Assembly: GCF_014863585.1 (NCBI RefSeq)
Contig: NZ_CP062253.1
Span: 3,188,501 to 3,252,500 of the forward strand
Origin: Pseudomonas gozinkensis
Lineage (GTDB): Bacteria; Pseudomonadota; Gammaproteobacteria; Pseudomonadales; Pseudomonadaceae
Reading direction: 5' to 3'
Length of the DNA: 64,000 bases
Shown here: positions 26,472 to 34,200 of the stretch, piece by piece
Layout: the number at the start of each line of letters is the position of its first letter
Numbering within the stretch: the stretch's first letter is position 1
The notes under the pieces: generated by a model
What the model saw: only the letters and a program-made list of their open reading frames with translations
Told to the model about the DNA's origin: nothing
Database searches by the model: none
Translations under genes and position numbers: made by a program

Positions 26472-26660
26472 ATGACCCAGAAGCAACGCTTGAAATATTC
26501 GATTCTGATCGCCCTCGCCGTACTGCTGATCATGCTCGGCCTGTCCTGGCTGCAAAACGCCGGCAAGCTCAGCGAGCAAACGTTCCAGTACATCGCCATC
26601 GGTGTGGCAGTGGTGGTCGTAGTGATCAACGGCGTGATGCGCCGCAAGGTCAAGCCCTGA
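26472..26660 (+). CDS. small two-helix membrane protein (62 residues)
   Basis: A 62-residue protein with a basic N-terminus (MTQKQRLKYS) followed by hydrophobic helix 1 (ILIALAVLLIMLGLSWL), a polar loop (QNAGKLSEQTFQ) and helix 2 (YIAIGVAVVVVVINGVM) ending in RRKVKP. This topology suggests a double-spanning inner-membrane protein with both ends in the cytoplasm. AGGA precedes the chosen ATG by seven bases; longer frames add an unlikely hydrophilic segment. No neighbour suggests a role and I do not recognise the family. Confidence 0.65.
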   Translation: MTQKQRLKYSILIALAVLLIMLGLSWLQNAGKLSEQTFQYIAIGVAVVVVVINGVMRRKVKP

Positions 26661-26678
26661 CGGCGTCTGCCGCGCACT

Positions 26679-27056
26679 TCAATCGTTGTTGAGCACGGCG
26701 GCAGCCTGGGGATGGAGGCTGTAGCTCTTGTCGTCGTTGAACGTGATCACGCCTTCGGCGCACAGGCGCTTGAGCACTTCACGCACGCTGAGGAAGGACA
26801 ACGGAATGTCCAGATCCAGCAACTGGCTATGCACGCCACGCACTCCCAGACGACGGTCGTCCTCGGCGGCAACCAGCAGGGTATCGATGACTTTGAGGCG
26901 AATCAGGCTGGTGCGCAGGCCGAAGCTCTTGAGCAACAGGCGGATACGTTCATTGCCGTGACGCTCGACCCGTTGCCCGAATACGTCAGCGTGCGAACCC
27001 ATGGGCGCTCCTTTGGGGGTCTGGCTACCTTCCGATGGTAGTAGTGGGTTGTACAT
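26679..27056 (-). CDS. Fur-like winged-helix protein (PA2384-like)
   Basis: A 125-residue protein whose middle (RIRLLLKSFGLRTSLIRLKVIDTLLVA...DIPLSFLSVREVLKRLCAEGVITF) reads as the DNA-binding half of the Fur family. It lacks the His/Cys-rich metal-binding dimerisation half, so it is probably not a classical metalloregulator. In P. aeruginosa a protein of this type (PA2384) lies beside pvdQ and is strongly iron-regulated; this recollection fits the present arrangement, where it is divergent from pvdQ. AAAGGAG eight bases before the first ATG supports the start. Possible role: iron-starvation response regulator. Confidence 0.75.
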   Translation of the reverse strand: MYNPLLPSEGSQTPKGAPMGSHADVFGQRVERHGNERIRLLLKSFGLRTSLIRLKVIDTLLVAAEDDRRLGVRGVHSQLLDLDIPLSFLSVREVLKRLCAEGVITFNDDKSYSLHPQAAAVLNND

Positions 27057-27125
27057 GCGATTACTCCTTTCAGAGCCTGATCAGGAAAGGTTTTTCGTGC
27101 TCTCTCTAAACAAGACGTTTCAGCC

Positions 27126-27163
27126 CGACAAATCATGAAGCGAAAAATGTAGAAAATTTGTCG
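27126..27163. promoter_or_regulatory. inverted repeat CGACAAAT-N22-ATTTGTCG
   Basis: Perfect 8-base inverted repeat with half-site centres 30 bases apart, that is about three helical turns, in the divergent region between the Fur-like gene and pvdQ. It lies 70-107 bases upstream of the Fur-like start. Candidate binding site, perhaps for the Fur-like protein itself. Confidence 0.4.
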
Positions 27164-27214
27164 TGGTTTTGTCTTTTCCCCGTGATTGCGGCACGAGAGG
27201 GGTGTTTGGCCGAC

Positions 27215-27238
27215 TAAATTTTTTTTCCGCGGCTTCGT
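27215..27238 (+). promoter_or_regulatory. PvdS iron-starvation (IS) box upstream of pvdQ
   Basis: TAAAT at 27215-27219, a 16-base spacer, and CGT at 27236-27238 match the published PvdS-dependent promoter rule TAAAT-N16-CGT exactly. It lies 113 bases before the pvdQ GTG start and on the same strand, so pvdQ is probably transcribed by the extracytoplasmic sigma factor PvdS under iron limitation. Confidence 0.75.
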
Positions 27239-27350
27239 TTTCTGGACAGGCTCATTGCGCGTGGCGCGTGGGTGATTTCAGAGCGAGCCGGGCCCGACGT
27301 GTTCACGGTGGCGGGCGGTTCGCTCTTCGGCATTTCAATCAGGAGCGAGC

Positions 27351-29687
27351 GTGACTATTTCCAGGCAATTAACCGGACTGACCCTTGCCGGCCTGTTTCT
27401 CGGGCTGAGTCTGTCGGCGCATGCGTTCAGTCCGTCCACCCAGGCCGGTGCCGACATACGTCGCACGGGATTTGGCGTGCCGCATATCCGTGCGGAAAAC
27501 GAACGCGGTCTCGGGTTCGGCATCGGTTACGCCTATGCGCAGGACAACCTGTGCCTGCTGGCCAACGAGATCGTGACGGTCAACGGCGAGCGGTCACGAT
27601 ACTTCGGGCCGGAGCAATTAACGGTCGAAGAGCGCGAGAACCGTGTCAGCGACGTCTTCTTCCAATGGCTCAATACCCCGCAGGCCGTGAGCGCTTTCTG
27701 GCAGGCGCAGCCCGTTGAAGTGCGTGACCTGGTGGAAGGTTACGCTGCCGGTTACAACCGTTATCTGGCGGAGCGTCGCCAGCAGGGGTTGCCGCAACAG
27801 TGCCAGGGTGAATGGGTGCGCGATATCGCCGTCGAAGACCTGGTGAAGCTGACGCGTCGTCTTCTGGTCGAAGGCGGTGTCGGTCAGTTCGCCGAAGCCC
27901 TGGCGGGTGCCGCACCGCCGCAGGCCACAGCGCAGATTGAAAACGCTGCGCGGGCTTATGAACTGGCGGACACGCGCCAGCAACGCTTCGCACTGGATCG
28001 TGGCAGCAACGCCGTGGCGGTGGGCAGCGAGCGTTCGTTCAATGGCCGCGGGATGTTGCTGGCCAACCCGCATTTCCCTTGGGTCGGCGGCATGCGCTTC
28101 TATCAGATGCATCTGACCATCCCCGGCAAACTCGACGTGATGGGCGCGGCGCTGCCGGGCCTGCCGATGATCAATATCGGTTTCAACCAGCATCTGGCCT
28201 GGACCCACACCGTCGATTCGTCCAAGCATTTCACCCTGTATCGCCTGCAGCTCGATCCGAAGGATCCGACCCGTTACCTGCTCGACGGCAAGTCCCTGCC
28301 GATGAACAAGCAGACCGTCACGGTGCAGGTCAAACAGGCGGACGGTCAGGTGATGCCGGTATCGCGGGATGTCTACAGTTCGCAGTTCGGCCCGGTGGTG
28401 CAGTGGCCCGGCAAGCTCGACTGGAACAACCAGTACGCCTACAGCCTGCGCGATGCCAACCTCGACAACGACCGGGTGCTGAAACAGTGGTACGCCATGA
28501 ACCGCGCCGGCAATCTCAAGGATCTGCAGGATTCGGTGCACACGATCCAGGGCATCCCGTGGGTCAACACTCTGGCCGTGGATGACAAAGGCCAGACGGT
28601 GTACATGAACCTGTCGGTGGTGCCGAACGTCAGTGCCGACAAACTGGCCAAATGCAGCGACCCGCGCGCCGGTCTGAAAATGATCGTGCTCGACGGTTCC
28701 AACAGCGCCTGCGCCTGGGACAACGATCCGCAAGCCGCACAAAAGGGCATCTACGCCTCCAGCCAGTTGCCACAGCTGCTGCGCAAGGACTTCGTGCAGC
28801 ACTCCAACGATTCGGCCTGGCTGGCCAACCCGGCGCAACCATTGACCGGCTTCTCGCCGCTGATCAGCCAGGACGGGCAGCCGCTGGGGCTGCGCTCGCG
28901 CTTTGCGCTGGATCGTCTGGCGACCCTGAGCAAGAAAGGCCCGGTGTCGGTGCAGGATCTGCAACACATGGTGATGGACGATCAGGTATTCCTGGCAACT
29001 CAGGTGGTACCGGATCTGTTGAAGTTCTGTGCTTCGCAGCCTGAAGCCGCGCTGAAATCGGTGTGCAGCAGCCTGAAGGCGTGGGACGGCCGGGCGAATC
29101 TGGAGTCGGGCGTCGGGCTGGTGCATTTCCAGAGCATCATGCAAGCCATGCAGCCATTGCCGCAGGCCTGGCGCGTGGCGTTCGATCCGAAGGATGCACA
29201 GCACACCCCGCGCGGGCTGGCCGTTGAAAAGCCTGAAGTGGCCAAAGCACTGCGCGAGGCCATGCTGGCGTCGGCCGAGACAGCGACAAAAATGGGCCTG
29301 AGCGCGAAAACCCGTTGGGGCGATGTGCAGGTGGTCAGCAGTGGCGGCCAGCAAACGCCGATCCATGGTGGCCCGGGTACGCTGGGCATTTACAACGCCA
29401 TTCAGAGCGTGCCGCGCGAAGACGGCAAGCTGGAAGTGGTCAGCGGCACCAGTTACCTGCAAGTCGTGACGTTCGACGACAAGGGGCCGCATGCCCAGGG
29501 CCTGCTGGCGTTCTCGTTGTCCAGCGATCCGGCGTCGAAATATTCCCGGGATCAGACCGAGGCCTTCTCGAAGAAACAGTGGAGCGTGTTGCCGTTCACC
29601 GAACAGCAGATCAAGGCCGATCCGCAGTATCAGGTGCAGACCGTGCGCGATGACCTGGAAAAAGCGGGGAACGTCGCGGCTCAGTAA
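27351..29687 (+). CDS. pvdQ: PvdQ-type acylase (penicillin acylase family)
   Basis: A 778-residue N-terminal-nucleophile hydrolase. A signal peptide (LTGLTLAGLFLGLSLSAHA) exports it to the periplasm. The precursor is expected to self-cleave before Ser219 in DRGSNAVAVGS, giving a beta chain starting SNAVAVG. PvdQ removes the fatty-acid tail from the pyoverdine precursor and also hydrolyses long-chain acyl-homoserine lactones. The length fits PvdQ (about 760). The GTG start is chosen because AGGAG is five bases upstream and the signal peptide follows at once. An exact PvdS box and the Fur-like neighbour support the pyoverdine role. Confidence 0.88.
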   Translation: MTISRQLTGLTLAGLFLGLSLSAHAFSPSTQAGADIRRTGFGVPHIRAENERGLGFGIGYAYAQDNLCLLANEIVTVNGERSRYFGPEQLTVEERENRVSDVFFQWLNTPQAVSAFWQAQPVEVRDLVEGYAAGYNRYLAERRQQGLPQQCQGEWVRDIAVEDLVKLTRRLLVEGGVGQFAEALAGAAPPQATAQIENAARAYELADTRQQRFALDRGSNAVAVGSERSFNGRGMLLANPHFPWVGGMRFYQMHLTIPGKLDVMGAALPGLPMINIGFNQHLAWTHTVDSSKHFTLYRLQLDPKDPTRYLLDGKSLPMNKQTVTVQVKQADGQVMPVSRDVYSSQFGPVVQWPGKLDWNNQYAYSLRDANLDNDRVLKQWYAMNRAGNLKDLQDSVHTIQGIPWVNTLAVDDKGQTVYMNLSVVPNVSADKLAKCSDPRAGLKMIVLDGSNSACAWDNDPQAAQKGIYASSQLPQLLRKDFVQHSNDSAWLANPAQPLTGFSPLISQDGQPLGLRSRFALDRLATLSKKGPVSVQDLQHMVMDDQVFLATQVVPDLLKFCASQPEAALKSVCSSLKAWDGRANLESGVGLVHFQSIMQAMQPLPQAWRVAFDPKDAQHTPRGLAVEKPEVAKALREAMLASAETATKMGLSAKTRWGDVQVVSSGGQQTPIHGGPGTLGIYNAIQSVPREDGKLEVVSGTSYLQVVTFDDKGPHAQGLLAFSLSSDPASKYSRDQTEAFSKKQWSVLPFTEQQIKADPQYQVQTVRDDLEKAGNVAAQ

Positions 29688-29723
29688 CCAGATCGGTCTA
29701 GAACGCTGACAACCACAAAAGCA

Positions 29724-29761
29724 GAAGGCCGCTCCCTCACGGGAACGGCCTTCAGTTTTTT
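29724..29761 (+). terminator. hairpin between pvdQ and the FecR gene
   Basis: A 13-base stem with one G:T wobble (GAAGGCCGCTCCC / GGGAACGGCCTTC), four-base loop and T-run on the plus strand. It overlaps the stop codon of the leftward FecR gene, so both converging transcripts share it. Confidence 0.8.
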
Positions 29762-30753
29762 GGCGGTTGCTGCGGCATCGGGTTGATCACGGGGTTGCCG
29801 TCCTTGTTGCGGGTCAGGAAGACCGGCAACACTTTGGGCAGGGAACTGGCGAAGCTGTTCAGCTCCTTGATGTTGTAGATGCCGCCCACCCGGATCGAGC
29901 CGGTCGAGTTGTCGGCCAGCATCAGGGGTTTGGCCAGGTAGCGGTTGATCTGTGGCAACGCTTCGTTCAGCGACAGGTTGTCGAGTACGAGTTTGCCGCT
30001 GCGCCAGGCCAGGGAGTTGTCGTTGGCGTAGGTCTGGCTGATTTGCGGCATGTCATCGCCGTGTTTGTAGCGTGCCTGCATCGATGGGCCGAGACGCAAG
30101 CCATCACCGCCCAGTCGAGAGTTGCTGGTGACCAGGACGGAGCCTTCGATCAGATTCACCTTCACCTGATCCTCATACATCCAGACGTTGAAGCGGGTGC
30201 CGGTCACGCGAATCCTGCCTTCGGCGGCCCTGACGATGAACGGGTGGCTCAGGTCATGGCTGACTTCGAAGAAAGCCTCGCCCTTTTTCAGGGTAACGCG
30301 ACGTTCGTCCTTGTAGTTGCTGTAGGTCAACTCGGAGTTGAGGTTCAGCTCGACCTGGCTGCCGTCACTCAAGGTGACATGGCGGACATTATCGGTGGCC
30401 GCGAAATGCTGATAACTGTTGGGCAGCCAGCCGAGGTTCCAGCCGGTCCAGGCTGCCAGCGGCAAGGCCAGCGCACAGACAGAAGCCGCTACGGCGTACT
30501 GGCGCCATGAGCTGACCGGTTGGCGAATCGGCACGACCGGCGCAGGCTCCGGACGCGGCAGGTGTTCGGCAACGTCCCAGATCTCCACCATCGCCTCGTA
30601 CTCGAACGCGTGAAGCGGGTGTGCATCGCGCCATTGCTCGAACGCCTCGCGCTCTTCATCGGTGCAGTCGACGGCGTGCAGACGCATGCACCAATGCGCG
30701 GCGGCATCGGTGATCGCATCGTATTCGGCTTCCGAGAGGGTGTTCTGGGTCAT
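29752..30753 (-). CDS. FecR-family anti-sigma factor (FpvR-like candidate)
   Basis: A 333-residue inner-membrane anti-sigma regulator. The N-terminus (ITDAAAHWCMRLHAVDCTDEEREAFEQWRDAHPLHAFEYEAM) is the DUF4880/anti-sigma segment, a TM helix lies near 85-105 (YAVAASVCALALPLAAW), the periplasmic FecR domain follows (VTLSDGSQVELNLNSELTY, FFEVSHDLSHPFIVRAAEGRIRVTGTRFNVW), and the C-terminus has the secretin-like fold (LDNLSLNEALPQINRYL) that contacts the outer-membrane receptor. FecR proteins usually sit next to an ECF sigma gene; none is in this window. Position beside pvdQ suggests control of PvdS/FpvI, as FpvR does, but this is inference. Confidence 0.85.
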   Translation of the reverse strand: MTQNTLSEAEYDAITDAAAHWCMRLHAVDCTDEEREAFEQWRDAHPLHAFEYEAMVEIWDVAEHLPRPEPAPVVPIRQPVSSWRQYAVAASVCALALPLAAWTGWNLGWLPNSYQHFAATDNVRHVTLSDGSQVELNLNSELTYSNYKDERRVTLKKGEAFFEVSHDLSHPFIVRAAEGRIRVTGTRFNVWMYEDQVKVNLIEGSVLVTSNSRLGGDGLRLGPSMQARYKHGDDMPQISQTYANDNSLAWRSGKLVLDNLSLNEALPQINRYLAKPLMLADNSTGSIRVGGIYNIKELNSFASSLPKVLPVFLTRNKDGNPVINPMPQQPPKN

Positions 30754-30907
30754 TGACTCGTCCTGATTTCCCGCATTCTAACCTTGAGGGGAAGGCGCCG
30801 AGAACAACCGTCATGGCATTTACCCATCAAACATGGAACTTTTTTCGCTCAGACACCCCAAAAAACCAGGACGTCCCGCGAACATTAACCATAGATGGAG
30901 TGAAAAA

Positions 30908-31177
30908 ATGATCAAAAGAACCTTGGCCGCTTTCGTCGCCACAGCCAGTCTTCTGAGTGCCGGTGTGGCGCTGGCGGACCGACCTGGTGCAGGATGGATC
31001 ACGATCGAAAAGGCCATCGAAACTGCCAAGACCAAGGCCGGGTATGTCGAAGTCTATGAAATCGAGGCCGACAACGACGGTTATTGGAAAGGCGAAGGGC
31101 GCAAGGCTGACGGTGTGGTGTACGAATTCCGTATCGATGGCGCATCAGGCAATGTATTGCGCGATCAGAAGGACTGA
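30908..31177 (+). CDS. PepSY-domain periplasmic protein
   Basis: An 89-residue exported protein: a signal peptide (MIKRTLAAFVATASLLSAGVALA) and a single PepSY domain (WITIEKAIETAKTKAGYVEVYEIE through VVYEFRIDGASGNVLRDQKD). PepSY domains inhibit or sense peptidases and occur in small periplasmic proteins linked to two-component and iron systems in pseudomonads. The start has TGGAG seven bases upstream; the longer frame is unsupported. A strong terminator follows. It is divergent from the FecR gene, and no adjacent sensor kinase is present. Confidence 0.85.
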   Translation: MIKRTLAAFVATASLLSAGVALADRPGAGWITIEKAIETAKTKAGYVEVYEIEADNDGYWKGEGRKADGVVYEFRIDGASGNVLRDQKD

Positions 31178-31197
31178 TTCCGAGCGCCACCATGCAG

Positions 31198-31229
31198 AAT
31201 GCGCAGGCGATGAGCCTGCGCATTTTTTT
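31198..31229 (+). terminator. intrinsic terminator after the PepSY gene
   Basis: An 11-base perfect stem (AATGCGCAGGC and complement), five-base loop and a seven-T run, 20 bases after the PepSY stop. It faces the end of the leftward toxin gene. Confidence 0.9.
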
Positions 31230-31236
31230 GGCTGTT

Positions 31237-34200
31237 TCAGGGGGCCGGCGCCGGATCCAGCTGTCGGCCGACTTCGCAGATCAGGCGGGCTATCGAGTCG
31301 GCATTACGCAGAATGACATTGATGCGCGCGTCCGGAGATCGTTGGTCGAGGAACGCATCACGCGCCTCCCGAAGGTTCCGCGCGCCGGTCAAGCGCAGGA
31401 TTTCTTTGTGAGTCAGTTCCATGCCCGGCACCTTGTCGACATCGACCCAGGTCTTGAACACGCTGTTCCATTCGGCGAACAACCGGACGCGGGGCGTGCT
31501 GAGCGACAGGGCTGAACGCTGATCGGCGTGCAGGTCGTTGTACAGCTTCGAACCGCCAGTGGTGATCCTCGAAATCAGGTCGCTGAAAGGTTCCCGTGCC
31601 CTGAGGGTGGTGATGTCCAGTGCCTTGCTGAATTGATGGGAAAACTCATGAATCAACGTTGACGCCTGCGCATGCCCATCTACATCGAACGGCTCGAGAA
31701 GAAAGGGTTTGTACTGATCCAGCTGTTGTCGGAAAAAATGCTCGGTGAAGTGCACCCGCTTCTGTGCATCGCCTTCAAGCACAAAAGCGATGACATCGTG
31801 CAGCCATTTGTTAGAGCCGACCACGAAGCGCTCGGTATCGAGCAACTCATCGGATGGGTCTACCAGCGCGTTGCAGATCGGCAGGATGGCGGCATTGATC
31901 CTGGAGAGAATCTCGGGTGTGATCGTCGGCACATTGAAAAAGTCCTCCAGGAAATGGCTCACCCGTGAATGGATGGGGCCGTTGGCGAGCGGGACCAGGT
32001 TATGCAGGCAATAGAAGGCATAGCGTCGGGCGAGATCGATCGCGTTTACCAGCGCCTGGGCTTTGAGAGGAAACCTCATGCGGATTTCCTCCATCCCCTG
32101 CGCTTCGATGTTGAGCATTGTGCGGCGCAGGGTTGTGATGCTGTGGCGTTCGACCAATCTGCCGAACACCTGTCCGTAGTGAACGGTCTGGTGATCGGCG
32201 ACTCGCACCAGGCGAGGACCGTTTTTCTGGAAGAGCGGACCTTGCGGGACGCTGTTTGCCAGACGCCAGGCATTCCCGCTCTTGACGACTGGATACACCT
32301 TGCCCTCAACCGCTGCGAAATGGCGGTTGCGCGATACCTGAAGATAGGTGCCTTGACCCGGATCGAATTTCAGATCCTTGAGCGCGACGTCCATGGACTC
32401 GTACGATTGAAGCATCGTGCGTTGGGGCGCGGTCGGGTCAATGTCGGCCAGCTCTGCTGTTTCAGCCATGTCCTGGACCTCCTCGACAACGGCTTCTGCT
32501 TCGTCCGATGCCTGCGGTATCAACCCCACCATGATCATTTGTTCGGCGCCCCGGACAAAGGATTTAAGCGCCCGTTTCCAGTGGTGATTCTGCAGGGCTT
32601 CGGCAGAGCCCTTGAATTCGTCATAGGCTTTCCAGAGAACAGGAATGTAGCCAAGCTTGCCGGGCAGCAGATTGCTGAGCTGCCTTATTTCCTGACTGAA
32701 CAGGATTTTTGCTGTCTCCCAATCGAATTGCGATTCGGAGTTTTTCTGGGCGTCCAACTGCTGTTCCAGAAGCACCAGATTGTCGTTGTAGAGGTGTTCC
32801 AGCAGATTGCCTTCAAATGCACTGATGGCCAGTTTCATCTCGCTGGGCTGACCGACGGAAGACACCAGCAGGTTGCGCAATATCGCTCGTTCGCTGCCCT
32901 GCAGCCGGCGCAGCAGCAGGTCTTGTAAACGACCGGGCATGTTGAGGGCTGAAATCAGCTCGTTTTCGTTCTCGAACTCCTGGAAAACCTGTTCGGCATA
33001 TGGCGCATAGAGCACCAGAGGGCCCTTGTGCCTGCTGCCCGGAGTGAAAACATACATCCCCTGAACGGGCAGGGCAGTCGCGCCGGCCGTCTTGATCAGT
33101 GACAGCGGGCAGGCGATGGCGTGGGCGCCATGCACGGCTGCTCGTGCAAGGGCATCGGGCATGTCCAGCACCTGCTGAATCAGGCCGTAGGCGCTGCCTG
33201 AAAGATGTTGCTGCAGTTTTGCTGCGTGAGCATGCTGCAGCAGCTGCCAGGGCAATTGACGGAAAAAACGTTGCTTGCGTTTCTGGCTTTCGGGATCGCT
33301 TGCCGACAGCGCCTGTATGACTTTGCGGGCATAGGTGGTCGGTATCGCCAGTGACAGCAGCATTTGTGTTACGGCGCTTTGATTCAGTCCGGCCGGCAAC
33401 GTCGCGGCGTTTTTCGAAGTGATTCTGAAACCGGTGCCCTGGGCGATGTTGATGTGATTGAGGGCAAACTCCACCAGGGACCGGGCGGGGCCGGCCAATG
33501 CCAGATTGGGGGTGATTTCAATCTCGCGCGGGTCCAGCCGACTGCCAGGGAAACGGCTGTCGAGCATTGATTTCAATGTCTGCTCGACATGACCCACCAG
33601 CGACGGCACGCCGGACAGGTAATCCTTGTCGTCAGTCACGCTCTGGTACCACTGCTCCAGGAGTTCGACATGGCGCTTCTGTTCCTGGACCGGTGCCATG
33701 CCCAGCCAGGCGGGAAGCGTTTGCCGGGTGGCAATAGCCTGGGCATGTGCGCTGGCCAAAGGCAGATTGGTGGACAGACCGGCACCGCGCAGCCCTGCCA
33801 GTGCCCTATCACGACGGGCGCTGTCCTTGATCCGCTCGCGCACATGTTGGCAACGAACCAGATAGTGCTCGATGGTGGACTGCATGCGCTCGTGCAACAC
33901 GTTGCCATCGATGTATTGAAACGGCCCGAGGCTGTACCGCTGATGAGGCTGGTACTGCGAAGGCACGATATTTTCCAGCAGTAACAGGCGCCGGTCACTG
34001 TCGCTCAGGCGCCGCTTCAATACCTGCCGGGCAACCGCGACGTTATCGAAAACCTCCAGCCCGAGGGCCGGAGTCCACAACACGGCGCGTCCGGAGTGTT
34101 GCTCGTCGAGCCCGCCACGCTCGGTGATGAAGACGCAATGGGCAAGGGTGACTGGACTCGGCTGGATGGGACACTCAAGCGTCAACGCGTAGGCATCCGG

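Noticed and set aside
27618..29492. 624-codon open frame opposite pvdQ
   Set aside because: Antisense to pvdQ, no ribosome site, rich in His/Arg/Gln as expected from mirrored codons.
30798..30822. Second iron-starvation box upstream of the FecR gene
   Set aside because: TAAAT is present on the minus strand but is followed after 17 bases by CGG rather than CGT, so it is only a near match.
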